Source: Nitrospinota bacterium (GTDB taxonomy: Bacteria > Nitrospinota_A > JADGAW01). From it: a stretch of DNA of 29,489 bases. Below the pieces are notes generated by a model. That model did no database searches. It worked only from the letters and a program-made list of their open reading frames with translations, and had not been told where the DNA came from. Position numbers and translations under genes: made by a program. Shown in pieces: positions 7,997 to 16,458 of this stretch. How positions within the stretch are numbered: the first letter of the stretch is position 1; every line of letters begins with the position of its first letter. Where the stretch lies: the NCBI GenBank assembly GCA_015231815.1, contig JADGAW010000005.1:1-29489 (forward strand), written 5' to 3'.

Positions 7997-9118
7997 ATGA
8001 AGTGCCCCAAGTGTGGCTTCGTTAGCTTCGAGTTTCTCAATGAATGCAAGAGTTGCAGAGAGGACTTGGCTGCTCATAAGGAAGAATACGATATCTATAT
8101 GGATGAGCCCCAGATGCTCCCCATCCTGTCCTACTTCAATAAACAAAACGAAAACAGAAAAGATAAAAGCGAGAGTGATATTCAGGAACTCTTTGACAAC
8201 GAAGATATCGTTGATGAAGAGACAGATGAAGCTGTTAGCGAAATTCCTGAAGAAACACTTGAGGATATTGAAGAAGAAACCCTCGAAGAGGTAGAGGCAG
8301 CAGAGGAAGAAAAAGAGGAAATAGACCTTGGCGCAACGGAAATACCCAACCTCGACAATATTACCCTCGATGAAGAACTTGATGATGTAAAGCTCGAAGA
8401 AGAAGACATTGTTTCCCTTGATATTGAAGAAGATGTTGCGACAACAGAAAATGAGGATGCAGAAGTCGTTGAACTGGAGGAAGTGGAAATTGAGCCTGTA
8501 GAAATTGAAGAAACTCCCGTTGAATTAGATCTTGATGCGAATGAAGAAGAGGTGGAAATAGAAGCTGTTGACCTTGGAGAAGAAGAAAAAGAAGAGGTGC
8601 CTGAATTAACAGAGGTAGAGCTTGATGAAATAGAAACAGACTCTGTAGAAGTTGATATTGAAGATGAAGAAGTACAAGAAATGAACGAAGAAAAAGATGA
8701 GGAAGTTATTGAACTGGATGAAGAAACAGAGCCCGAAAAACTTGATGACACACCTGCGGAGTTAGACCTTGATGAAGAAGAAGTAGAAATTGAGGAGGTA
8801 ACATTAGAGGATATAGAAAACATGGAAGATCAAGAGGTCGAAATTGAAGCAGTTCCTCTTGAAGATGAAACGGTAGAAGAAATCACCCTCAACGATTTAG
8901 AAAATATGGATGAGGAAGGTGATGAAGAAATTGAAACAGAGCCTGTATCATCTGATAAAGAACCCAAAAAGCCAGCCTTTGAAGTAGAAGAAGGACTTGA
9001 GCTCTCGCTTGAAGATGAAAATGATACAAAAAGCCGGGATAAAGAATTAAAGAAAAAAGAAATGGGGAAAAAAGAAATTGATACTTCAGAACTGGGTATT
9101 GAACTCGAACTGGAATAA
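7997..9118 (+). CDS. Acidic zinc-ribbon protein of unknown function
   Basis: A 373-residue protein that I do not recognise as a named family. The first 20 residues form a treble-clef-like zinc ribbon (C3-x2-C6 and C17-x2-C20). A short mixed segment with LPILSYF (about 41-47) follows. Residues about 55-345 are dominated by Glu and Asp in alternating acidic/hydrophobic runs. At least two near-repeats of the form TP-(V/A)-ELDLD...EEVEIE occur at about 173-190 and 252-266, and LEDIENM / LNDLENM occurs at about 270 and 298. The tail turns basic (KELKKKEMGKKE), then ends in LGIELELE. There is no signal peptide or membrane segment, so it should be cytoplasmic. Amino-acid bias makes homology judgments unsafe. 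Confidence 0.75.
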   Translation: MKCPKCGFVSFEFLNECKSCREDLAAHKEEYDIYMDEPQMLPILSYFNKQNENRKDKSESDIQELFDNEDIVDEETDEAVSEIPEETLEDIEEETLEEVEAAEEEKEEIDLGATEIPNLDNITLDEELDDVKLEEEDIVSLDIEEDVATTENEDAEVVELEEVEIEPVEIEETPVELDLDANEEEVEIEAVDLGEEEKEEVPELTEVELDEIETDSVEVDIEDEEVQEMNEEKDEEVIELDEETEPEKLDDTPAELDLDEEEVEIEEVTLEDIENMEDQEVEIEAVPLEDETVEEITLNDLENMDEEGDEEIETEPVSSDKEPKKPAFEVEEGLELSLEDENDTKSRDKELKKKEMGKKEIDTSELGIELELE

Positions 9119-9192
9119 ATCTCAGCTAAAACGACACCTAAACATTATTACTACTATTAACTTTATTATTTTTTAAGGAGTAAAAACAGACA

Positions 9193-10338
9193 ATGATGAA
9201 AAACTATTTACTTACACCGGGACCAACCCCTGTACCTTCGGAAGCACTGCTTGCAATGGCACAACCGATGATTCACCACAGGACTCCCCAGTTCAGTGCA
9301 ATTTTCAATGAAGCAAAGGAAAACCTCAAATGGCTCTTCAGAACTGAAGAAGATGTCATTATGTTGGCAGCTTCAGGAACAGGAGCAATGGAAAGTGCTA
9401 TAACCAACTGTTTTTCTAAAGGTGATGAAGTCATTGTCATTAACGGCGGAAAATTTGGCGAAAGATGGGGGCAAATTTCTGAAAAATTCGGACTTAAAGT
9501 TATTTGGATAAATGTTGAATGGGGCGAAGCGGTTGATGTTGAAATTGTTAAAAGCTGCCTTGAGGAAAACCCAAATGTTAAAGGACTTCTTGTGCAGGCG
9601 AGTGAAACCTCCACAACGGTTTCTCATCCAATAAAGGAACTTGCTGAGCTTACAAAAGATAGAAATACCCTCTTTATCGTTGACGGAATTACCGCAGTCG
9701 GCGTCATGGAAGTGCCTATGGACGAATGGGGAATTGATATTCTTATTACCGGTTCTCAAAAAGCATTAATGCTTCCCCCGGGTCTTGCTTTTATCGGGCT
9801 TTCAAAAAAAGCATGGGAAATGGCTGAGGATAGCAACCTTCCACATTATTATTTCGACCTTAAAAAAGAAAGAAAAAATCTTGCAAAGGACACTACAGCA
9901 TATACTCCAGCGGTTACCTTAATCATTGGTTTAAATGAAGTATTAAAACAAATGAGAGAAGAGGGTCATGAAAACATCGTAAAAAGACATGACCGGTTAG
10001 CAAGAGCTGCAAAGGCCGGAGTACAGGCTCTTGGTTTAAAACTTCTTGCTCCCAACAGTCCAAGTAACTGTGCAACAGGCTTTTTTCTTCCTGAAGAAGT
10101 TGATGGAAAAGTTTTTGTTAAAACTTTGAGGGACGAATTTGGTGTTGCAATGGCTGGTGGTCAGGATCATTTAACCGGAAAAATTGTGAGGCTGGCTCAT
10201 ATCGGTTATTTCAGCAACTACGATATTGTAATTGGACTTTCTGCAATTGAAATGGGACTGAGAAAGTTTGGAGTTAATGTTGAATTTGGAAAAGGAGTTG
10301 CTGCTGCTCAGGAAATTCTTATAGAAGAATATATGTAA
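9193..10338 (+). CDS. Class-V aminotransferase (alanine/serine-glyoxylate aminotransferase family)
   Basis: A 381-residue fold-type I PLP enzyme. The opening LTPGPTPVPSEALLAMAQPM and IHHRTPQF are diagnostic of the alanine--glyoxylate / serine--pyruvate aminotransferase family. The PLP-contacting aspartate is D164 in FIVDGITAVG, and the Schiff-base lysine is K190 in ITGSQKALMLPPG. Likely reactions are transamination between glyoxylate and alanine or serine; some relatives are annotated as a soluble hydrogenase subunit or act in serine synthesis, so the substrate is open. AAGGAG ends 12 nt before the ATG at 9193, and a second ATG follows directly. It stands alone between the acidic protein gene and a strong terminator. 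Confidence 0.9.
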   Translation: MMKNYLLTPGPTPVPSEALLAMAQPMIHHRTPQFSAIFNEAKENLKWLFRTEEDVIMLAASGTGAMESAITNCFSKGDEVIVINGGKFGERWGQISEKFGLKVIWINVEWGEAVDVEIVKSCLEENPNVKGLLVQASETSTTVSHPIKELAELTKDRNTLFIVDGITAVGVMEVPMDEWGIDILITGSQKALMLPPGLAFIGLSKKAWEMAEDSNLPHYYFDLKKERKNLAKDTTAYTPAVTLIIGLNEVLKQMREEGHENIVKRHDRLARAAKAGVQALGLKLLAPNSPSNCATGFFLPEEVDGKVFVKTLRDEFGVAMAGGQDHLTGKIVRLAHIGYFSNYDIVIGLSAIEMGLRKFGVNVEFGKGVAAAQEILIEEYM

Positions 10339-10346
10339 ATGCTTTG

Positions 10347-10366
10347 AGGGGCATCATGCCCCTTTT
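10347..10366 (+). terminator. Rho-independent terminator of the aminotransferase gene
   Basis: A perfect 7-bp stem, AGGGGCA (10347-10353) with TGCCCCT (10357-10363), has a 3-nt loop and runs into TTTT. It sits 8 nt after the aminotransferase stop and touches the stop codon of the convergent small gene. Confidence 0.9.
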
Positions 10367-10655
10367 AAGCTTCATTAAAAGGACTTTTTATCCTTAGTTT
10401 TTCAAGCCAACTAATTGGGTTGAAATTGCTTTGTGGTGGACCTTCTTTCGCTTCATCACTTAAACCAATGGGATTACTCTTTTCCTTGATAAGAGCCATT
10501 GGTCTCAGACTAAAGGTCAACAGGGATTTTTGATTTATTTTCCCTTCCTTCTCTATTTGATGAAGGTAGCCTTTCAAGTCCTTGGACTCTGAAATTGCTT
10601 TGAACATCAAGTTAGTTAAATGTGTTTCCAACGACTGGTCAAGCTTTCTTTTCAT
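10365..10655 (-). CDS. Small hypothetical protein (96 aa)
   Basis: I do not recognise this protein. The longer open frame runs back into the tRNA-Leu gene, so the start must be internal. The ATG at 10655 has an ideal AAGGAG 6 nt upstream, giving MKRKLDQSLETHLTNLMFKA and so on. The first half looks helical and charged. The second half has a proline-containing LTFSLRPMALIKEK stretch and ends PISWLEKLRIKSPFNEA. There is no signal peptide or membrane segment. It lies about 145 nt downstream of tRNA-Leu on the same strand and may be co-transcribed with it. The clear ribosome-binding site is the main support for it being a gene. Confidence 0.55.
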   Translation of the reverse strand: MKRKLDQSLETHLTNLMFKAISESKDLKGYLHQIEKEGKINQKSLLTFSLRPMALIKEKSNPIGLSDEAKEGPPQSNFNPISWLEKLRIKSPFNEA

Positions 10656-10799
10656 CTTCATCTCCTTGTTTATGATTAACAACTTTTTGGCATTTTGCAA
10701 CTTCAATGCCAGAGATTTTTTGAAAGTTTGACGATTAAAGAAATATTGATTTTCTTCTTCTCTTCTGTGATAATTGCTATCTGTTTGGAAAGAAAAAAG

Positions 10800-10884
10800 T
10801 GGTGCGAAGGGGGGGAGTCGAACCCCCACAGGTTGCCCCGCTAGATCCTAAGTCTAGTGCGTCTGCCAATTCCGCCACCCTCGC
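10800..10884 (-). tRNA. tRNA-Leu (anticodon UAG)
   Basis: An 85-nt class II tRNA with CCA encoded. Read on the minus strand, the acceptor arm GCGAGGG pairs with CCTTCGC (one G-U), followed by discriminator A and CCA. The anticodon arm is CTAGA-CTTAGGA-TCTAG, giving anticodon TAG. The variable region is of the long leucine type, and the T arm has GTGGGGGTTCGACTCCCCC. It reads CUN leucine codons. Confidence 0.97.
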
Positions 10885-10902
10885 ATGGTAAAAAGGGGGA
10901 GT

Positions 10903-10931
10903 ATTTTATTCGACTTTCGCTTTTTTTACAA
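10903..10931 (-). promoter_or_regulatory. Promoter for tRNA-Leu(UAG)
   Basis: On the minus strand, TTGTAA (10931-10926) and TAAAAT (10908-10903) are separated by 17 nt. A C-rich discriminator follows before the tRNA 5' end at 10884. The spacing and position fit a sigma70-type promoter giving a very short leader. Confidence 0.5.
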
Positions 10932-10954
10932 AGTTTACTTAACTGGGAGACTCT

Positions 10955-11752
10955 ATGGCACAGGAAATTGACCAAGAATCATTTGATGAATTTGCTTCAG
11001 AAGGTAAAGAAAGAATTGCGACCATGGAAAGTGCTCTACTCAACATGGAAAATTCCTCAAATCAGGCTGAAGATATAAAATCCATTTTCAGAGATATTCA
11101 TACCATTAAAGGTAACTCTCATTTTCTCGGTGTAGATAATATTAAAAGTCTCAGTCACGTTTTTGAGGACATGTTTGGTGCTCTCAGAAGTGGAAAAATT
11201 GAACTTACCCGAGAATTAATTGATGTCTCTCTGGAAGCAGTTGATTTCCTTACGCAGATGATGAACGATAAGAGTTGCTCAATTGAAGCTCCTGAAACTC
11301 TTATAGAAAAAATTCAACGAATTGAAAATGGAGAGGCAATCGATGATATCCTTACAAAGGAATCAACACCACCTCCAGAACCTGAGCCAGAACCAGAACC
11401 TATAGAAAGAGGAGCATTACGGGTTTTTTCCATTCACCCTTTTAATATTATTTACATTAAATTATATGAGGGAATTACGGAAGATATGGGAGAAAAACTT
11501 TCAGGTATTGTCTTTGACTATGCTCAAGACGAGAAAACCTTTATTTTGGATGCATCAGGTATCGAAGGTTTTAGTGACACTACGGTATCAATCATTGAAA
11601 GAGCCTTTCAGGAAATAGATATTTTCAGTAGCCATGTTTCGATAATTAATGTTTCCATGGGGTTTAAAGAAAAAGTTGGAAACTATGACGACTCGGTAAT
11701 TTGCAGAAGTATTGGTGAAGCTGTTGTTCAGCTTTGCAAAAAAGCAGCGTAA
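10955..11752 (+). CDS. Hpt domain - STAS domain fusion protein
   Basis: A 265-residue cytoplasmic signalling protein. Residues about 5-125 form a histidine phosphotransfer helical bundle with the phospho-acceptor motif HTIKG (H49), as in the CheA P1 domain. A Pro-Glu linker (about 139-149) leads to a C-terminal STAS-like domain (about 155-263). There, ILDASGIEGFSDTT matches the anti-sigma-factor-antagonist core, with Asp208-Thr209 at the usual D-S phosphorylation turn. It could link phosphorelay input to partner switching; no kinase, receiver or anti-sigma gene is nearby. GGGAG precedes the ATG by a few bases. recA follows after 26 nt, so they are probably one transcript. The Hpt call is strong and the STAS call fairly strong. 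Confidence 0.8.
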   Translation: MAQEIDQESFDEFASEGKERIATMESALLNMENSSNQAEDIKSIFRDIHTIKGNSHFLGVDNIKSLSHVFEDMFGALRSGKIELTRELIDVSLEAVDFLTQMMNDKSCSIEAPETLIEKIQRIENGEAIDDILTKESTPPPEPEPEPEPIERGALRVFSIHPFNIIYIKLYEGITEDMGEKLSGIVFDYAQDEKTFILDASGIEGFSDTTVSIIERAFQEIDIFSSHVSIINVSMGFKEKVGNYDDSVICRSIGEAVVQLCKKAA

Positions 11753-11778
11753 CTTTATTAATTTATTTAGGACAAACT

Positions 11779-12807
11779 ATGGATCAGGATAAGAAAAAAG
11801 CTCTTGAAATGGCATTTTCTCAGATAGAAAAAAACTTCGGAAAAGGCTCAATACTCAAGTTAGGCGATGGCGCAACTGAAGAAGATATAAAAGTTATTTC
11901 CACCGGCTCAATTTCCATTGATAGCGCAATTGGAATTGGCGGAATTCCACGGGGTCGAGTCGTGGAAATCTATGGACCTGAATCTTCAGGAAAAACAACC
12001 CTCAGTCTTCATATTATTGCTGAGGCACAAAAAGCTGGTGGCACAGCAGCATTTATTGATGCTGAACATGCTCTGGATACAACCTACGCCGAAGCTTTAG
12101 GCATTAATCTCGAAGAACTCATTGTTTCACAACCAGACTCTGGGGAACAGGCTTTGGAAATTGCCGATACTTTGGCACGAAGTGGAGCTCTTGACCTTAT
12201 TGTTGTCGATTCAGTTGCGGCATTAGTCCCTCGAGCAGAACTTGAAGGGGAAATGGGAGATGCTCAAATGGGAGCTCAAGCACGTTTAATGTCACAGGCT
12301 TTAAGAAAACTAACCAGCATTATTAGTAAATCCCATACTTCATTTATTTTCATTAACCAAATTCGTCATAAAATCGGCGTGATGTTTGGAAGTCCTGAAA
12401 CAACAACAGGTGGAAATGCCCTGAAGTTTTATGCTTCCGTTAGAATTGATATCAGGCGAATTGGTGCTTTAAAGGATAGCGATGGAATGATTGGAAATAA
12501 AACACGAGTTAAAATCGTTAAGAATAAGGTTGGTCCTCCCTTTAAGGAGGTTGAGGTTGATATTCTTTATGGAGAGGGAATTTCCAAAACTGCTGAACTG
12601 ATTGACCTTGGTGTTAATAATGATGTTCTCGAAAAATCCGGTGCTTGGTTTAGTTATAACGGTAACAAGATTGGTCAAGGAAAGGAAAATACTCGACAAT
12701 ACCTCATTTCCAACCCAGATATTATGAAAGAAATTGAAAATAAAATCAGGGAAAAACTGGGTCTCTCAACTACTGCTCCAGAAAAGAAGGAAGATAAGGA
12801 AAAGTAA
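11779..12807 (+). CDS. recA: Recombinase RecA
   Basis: A 342-residue RecA, the ATP-dependent strand-exchange protein and LexA co-protease. The chosen start, MDQDKKKALEMAFSQIEKNF, matches the family N-terminus and has AGGA about 7 nt upstream; the open frame extends to 11734 but would add 15 residues overlapping the previous gene. Walker A is GPESSGKTT (66-74), Walker B is LIVVDSVAAL, and the L2 region is around NQIRHKIGVMFGSPETTTGGNALKF. The C-terminus is lysine/glutamate-rich. No recX follows. No LexA-type operator is evident in the 26-nt gap, so SOS control, if any, would have to act further upstream. Confidence 0.98.
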   Translation: MDQDKKKALEMAFSQIEKNFGKGSILKLGDGATEEDIKVISTGSISIDSAIGIGGIPRGRVVEIYGPESSGKTTLSLHIIAEAQKAGGTAAFIDAEHALDTTYAEALGINLEELIVSQPDSGEQALEIADTLARSGALDLIVVDSVAALVPRAELEGEMGDAQMGAQARLMSQALRKLTSIISKSHTSFIFINQIRHKIGVMFGSPETTTGGNALKFYASVRIDIRRIGALKDSDGMIGNKTRVKIVKNKVGPPFKEVEVDILYGEGISKTAELIDLGVNNDVLEKSGAWFSYNGNKIGQGKENTRQYLISNPDIMKEIENKIREKLGLSTTAPEKKEDKEK

Positions 12808-12925
12808 GCCCTTTCAACCGATTGTTCTTAAGGTGGCTAATATCTCGATCATATTTACGCAAACTTTTTTCCATTCCCACAAATGTTTGGAAGGCTTGCT
12901 TTAAGACTCTACAGCAGTGAAGAGG

Positions 12926-12958
12926 CAATTGTACAACAAGTTGTTGCACAATTGTTTT
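12926..12958 (+). terminator. Long near-perfect palindrome after recA, possible terminator
   Basis: A 29-bp inverted repeat (12926-12954) centred at 12940: 13 of 14 arm positions pair, with one A/C mismatch. The outer arms are CAATTGT and ACAATTG, the inner ones CAACAA and TTGTTG. TTTT follows at 12955-12958. It lies 118 nt after the recA stop. The loop would be almost absent, so it could equally be a dimeric protein-binding site. The rest of the 12808-13050 gap holds no gene that I can support. Confidence 0.45.
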
Positions 12959-13050
12959 GCCATGAGGACAAAAACGATACCCCTGTCATATAAAGTGAAG
13001 GTTTTTTGGTATCCTTCTATATAAAACATTCTTATATAAGTTGTTAGAGA

Positions 13051-14562
13051 TTATTTTTTCAGGGAAACATTCACCAAAGAATCAAGGCTTTCATCGGGGT
13101 AGATTTCAAAGTTGTGAACTTTGTTGTTTATAGCGGCTACATTTACCGAAAACCAGAGGTGAATGTAGGGAAGTTCCTGCGCAATAATTTCTTGAACCCT
13201 GTCATAAAGTTCTTTCCTTTTATGAAAATCGGTTTCCTTTCTTCCCTTTTCCAGAAGTTCGTCAAGCTCACGGTTCACGAACCTTCCCCGGTTTGCTCCG
13301 TTGGGCGGTAAGCTTTGTGAGTGAAAAATATAGTGATAAATGTCTGGGTCGGCTATGCCCACCCAAGTCAAAGAATACATTTGAAAGTTTCCACTTTTTA
13401 TATCCGAGAAGAAGGTTCCCCACTCAAAGCTTTCAATATGAACTTTAATACCAACACCTCTTAGCTGTTCTGCAAGAATCTCAACGATTTTTTTCCTCAC
13501 GGGATTTTTTGAGGTTTTATAGGTAAGTTCCAGTCGGGGATTTCCGTCTCCTAAGTTGGGGTAACCTGCTTTATCAAGAAGTTTCTTTGCCTTTTCCGGG
13601 TCAAAATCATATCCCGAAACAGAAGGGTTGTAAAAAGGATTAATGGGGGAAATTAAGCTGTTGGCTTTTATGCCTAAATTCTTCATAAGATATTTCAGTA
13701 TGGAATTTCGGTCAATTGCATAAGCAATTGCCTCTCTTACCAATTTGTTGCCAACAACCTTATCTTCCATATTAAAACCAATATAGGAAACGTTGGTTCC
13801 GGTTTTCTTCATGATGGAGATGTTCTCCTGCTGACTCAACCAAGGTAATACCGCAGGGGTTATTGGGTTAGATACAATATGAATATTCCCTTTTTTTAAT
13901 TCAAGCAATCGCACGGTTTCGTCCGGTACGATTTTAAATTCCACCCCGTATAGTTTTGGAGCACCTGCAAAATAGTTTTTATTGGCTTTAAGCAGAAGTT
14001 TTTCCCCCTTATCATACGATTGAAACTGAAAAGGTCCTGCACCAACAGGGTTACCAGAGAGTTTACCTGAGCCAGCAGGAACAATTCCCATGGTCATTTG
14101 CTCAAGAAATGGAGCTGAAACTTCTTTTAATGTTATGACAATTGTGTATTGGCCTGGTGCTTCTATCTTTTTAATCTGGCTAAGCTCTCCTTTTTTAGGT
14201 GAAGCATTTACAGGGTCAAGAATTGAATCGAAGGTGTACTTCACATCCTTAGCGGTTAATTGTTTTCCGTTATGAAAATAAATATTCTTTTTGAGACGAA
14301 AAATATAGGTTAAAGGGTTCGGCTGCTCATACTTTTCAGCAAGGTTAAGTGTAAGTTCAAGGTTTTTGTTTCTTTTCAGCAATCCACCGAATATAAGCCT
14401 CGTTACATTAGTTGAAACAGCATCTGTTGAATAGCGGGGGTCGAGAATACGGGGAGCTGACTCAATCCCAATTACAAGATAATTTTCAGGCGTATCTTTT
14501 TTAGAGGAGCAGGAAATCATCAGAAAGAAGAAAAGAGCAAGTAAAATAAGAGAACGAACCAT
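13051..14562 (-). CDS. ABC-type peptide/solute-binding lipoprotein (SBP family 5, OppA/DppA-like)
   Basis: A 503-residue extracytoplasmic solute-binding protein. The N-terminus has a hydrophobic signal segment ending at a lipobox-like LMISC, so it is probably lipid-anchored. Family 5 blocks follow: RILDPRYSTDAVSTNVTRLI, YIFRLKKNIYFHNGKQLTAKDV, YTFDSILDP, FNMEDKVVGNKLVREAIAYAID, and a C-terminal HLWFSVNVAAINNKV. Such proteins capture oligopeptides, dipeptides or similar solutes for an ABC importer. No permease or ATPase genes flank it, so it is an orphan here and must use a transporter encoded elsewhere. It starts only 34 bp from the divergent antiporter gene. Confidence 0.93.
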   Translation of the reverse strand: MVRSLILLALFFFLMISCSSKKDTPENYLVIGIESAPRILDPRYSTDAVSTNVTRLIFGGLLKRNKNLELTLNLAEKYEQPNPLTYIFRLKKNIYFHNGKQLTAKDVKYTFDSILDPVNASPKKGELSQIKKIEAPGQYTIVITLKEVSAPFLEQMTMGIVPAGSGKLSGNPVGAGPFQFQSYDKGEKLLLKANKNYFAGAPKLYGVEFKIVPDETVRLLELKKGNIHIVSNPITPAVLPWLSQQENISIMKKTGTNVSYIGFNMEDKVVGNKLVREAIAYAIDRNSILKYLMKNLGIKANSLISPINPFYNPSVSGYDFDPEKAKKLLDKAGYPNLGDGNPRLELTYKTSKNPVRKKIVEILAEQLRGVGIKVHIESFEWGTFFSDIKSGNFQMYSLTWVGIADPDIYHYIFHSQSLPPNGANRGRFVNRELDELLEKGRKETDFHKRKELYDRVQEIIAQELPYIHLWFSVNVAAINNKVHNFEIYPDESLDSLVNVSLKK

Positions 14563-14596
14563 TATCTATATCAGTTTTTAGTCAACGTAAACAGCT

Positions 14597-16360
14597 ATGG
14601 AAAATTTTACCTTAATATTTGATGTTCTTATTATTTACTGTGCGGTAATTATCAGCGTAATAATTGCAAAGAAGTTTAAACAGTCCAATATTGTAGCCTA
14701 CCTGATTGCCGGAATAATAATCGGACCGTCACTGTTGCATTTGGTTAATGATAAGCATGATGTTCAGATGCTTGCTGAAGTAGGGGTGGTGTTTTTTCTT
14801 TTTATCATCGGACTAGAGTTTCCCTTAAGCAAACTTTCTGAAATGAAACGCATGATTTTTGGCATTGGTGGACTTCAGGTACTTTTAAGCTCAATTGTTT
14901 TTTACCTCTTTTTTATTGCTTTGGGTTTTTCTCATCCAACAGCAATTTTACTTGGAACGATTCTTAGTCTTTCCAGTACGGCAATTGTTTTAAAGATGCT
15001 GGTTGAACGTGCTGCAATGGACTCACTTTTTGGAAAAAGCTCCCTATCCATATTACTTTTTCAGGATTTAATGATTGTTCCCATAATGTTGCTTATTCCT
15101 ATACTATCGGGGAATAGTGATGACTCACCTCTTATGCTTCTGGGAATTACCCTTGGAAAAACCTTATTGATTATTGTGGTTCTTTTTCTTCTTGCCCACT
15201 ATGTATTTCGACCTTTAATTACCTTCATTGCAGTCCAACGAAGCTCTGAGCTTTTTGTTGTAACGGTACTGTTTATTTGTCTTGGAACTGCGGTTCTTAC
15301 CAACGAAACGGGTTTTTCTTTAATTCTTGGAGCATTTGTTGCGGGACTTGTACTTTCGGAAACGGACTTTAAGCATCAAATAACTGCTGATTTTCTTCCT
15401 ATACGGGATTGCTTATTGCCGATTTTTTTCGTTTCGGTCGGAATGCTGGTTGACATTGGTTATGTTCTCCACCATCTTCCTCAAGTTGTTGGTTTATTTA
15501 TTTTTATCATGTTGATGAAAATCGTTGTTCTTATGCTTGTGCTGAGAATCATGGGGTACTCTCTGAAAGATTCAATTATGATAAGCCTTACTCTTGCTCA
15601 GGTGGGTGAGCTTGCCTTTGTTCTCTTATTAGGCGGACACCTTGCCGGAATAATTAGCGAAAACCTTTATCAAACCTCACTTTCAGCAATAGTTTTGTCA
15701 ATGCTGGTGACACCGTTTATTATGAACAAGGTGGAAAAATGGGGATTTTACTTTTCAGAAATACCTTTTTTTTACAACCTTTTTCCTGCTCCGGAACTGG
15801 AAAAAGTAGATAAAAGCAGTGATGACATGGAGGATCATGTTATTGTCTGTGGCTATGGAGTTACCGGAAGGTATGTCGTTAAATCCCTTGATACATTTGA
15901 TATTCCCCATGTTGTTTTAGACGTTAACTGGTCAAACGTTGAGTTGGGTCAAAAGGAAGGAAAAAACATTCATTTTGGTGATGCGGCACGAGAGGAAATT
16001 CTCGTTGCTGCAGGAATAAAAAAAGCCAAGGCGGTTGTACTTACCTTTCACGGACTTGACTCCATTAAAGGAATTATTAAGGAAATTCGGGAGCTTAACA
16101 AAAAGGTTTTAATTATGGTGAGATCACAGTTTGTTTCCAATCTTGCCGAACTTGAAGTTACCGGAGCTGACCTTGTGGTAACAGAAGAATTCCAAACATC
16201 CCTCCATTTTATTTCTGAACTATTGGGAAAGTTTGACTTTGGACCAGGAGAAATAAAAATGTTGATTGACGATATTATGCTTGACCGTTATGCTCTTTTC
16301 AAGCAAGATGACGTTGACTCTGGAGAAGAAACCCTGTCAACCAAGAAGTTAGATGAATAA
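14597..16360 (+). CDS. CPA2 cation:proton antiporter with RCK/TrkA-N domain (Kef-type)
   Basis: A 587-residue inner-membrane transporter. Residues about 1-385 contain around 12 hydrophobic segments of the Na+/H+ exchanger fold (IAGIIIGPSLLHLV, ILSLSSTAIVLKML, LILGAFVAGLVLSETDFKH). A TrkA-N (RCK) nucleotide-binding domain runs from about residue 410 to 530, with VIVCGYGVTGRYVV and the acidic turn VVLDVN. This fits KefB/KefC or related K+/H+ antiporters controlled by NAD(H) or ligands. The short C-terminal tail is acidic. The ATG lacks an obvious Shine-Dalgarno sequence, and its promoter must overlap the divergent binding-protein gene. The transported ion cannot be told from the sequence. Confidence 0.92.
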   Translation: MENFTLIFDVLIIYCAVIISVIIAKKFKQSNIVAYLIAGIIIGPSLLHLVNDKHDVQMLAEVGVVFFLFIIGLEFPLSKLSEMKRMIFGIGGLQVLLSSIVFYLFFIALGFSHPTAILLGTILSLSSTAIVLKMLVERAAMDSLFGKSSLSILLFQDLMIVPIMLLIPILSGNSDDSPLMLLGITLGKTLLIIVVLFLLAHYVFRPLITFIAVQRSSELFVVTVLFICLGTAVLTNETGFSLILGAFVAGLVLSETDFKHQITADFLPIRDCLLPIFFVSVGMLVDIGYVLHHLPQVVGLFIFIMLMKIVVLMLVLRIMGYSLKDSIMISLTLAQVGELAFVLLLGGHLAGIISENLYQTSLSAIVLSMLVTPFIMNKVEKWGFYFSEIPFFYNLFPAPELEKVDKSSDDMEDHVIVCGYGVTGRYVVKSLDTFDIPHVVLDVNWSNVELGQKEGKNIHFGDAAREEILVAAGIKKAKAVVLTFHGLDSIKGIIKEIRELNKKVLIMVRSQFVSNLAELEVTGADLVVTEEFQTSLHFISELLGKFDFGPGEIKMLIDDIMLDRYALFKQDDVDSGEETLSTKKLDE

Positions 16361-16427
16361 ATTGAAATAAATCTGCAGAACCATGCGACTGTTCCTCCGA
16401 AAGAAGACTCGGGATCCTACCTTCAAG

Positions 16428-16458
16428 AAGAACCTTTCCTTGGGTTTTTGTTTTATAC
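16428..16458 (+). terminator. Probable terminator after the Kef-type gene
   Basis: AAGAACC (16428-16434) pairs with GGTTTTT (16443-16449), a 7-bp stem with one G-U and an 8-nt loop. It ends in a T-rich run, GTTTTATAC. It lies 67 nt after the antiporter stop and ahead of the convergent XRE gene. The stem is weak. Confidence 0.35.

Noticed and set aside
8182..8823. Serine-rich 213-codon frame on the minus strand
   Set aside because: It is the antisense image of the GAA/GAT-rich acidic repeat gene; codons for Glu read backwards give Ser-rich sequence.
10656..10829. N-terminal extension of the small gene after tRNA-Leu
   Set aside because: It overlaps the tRNA-Leu gene, and an internal ATG has an ideal ribosome-binding site.
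13018..13038. TATATAA/TTATATA inverted repeat
   Set aside because: Pure AT repeats of this size are expected by chance in this AT-rich sequence, and there is no T-run.
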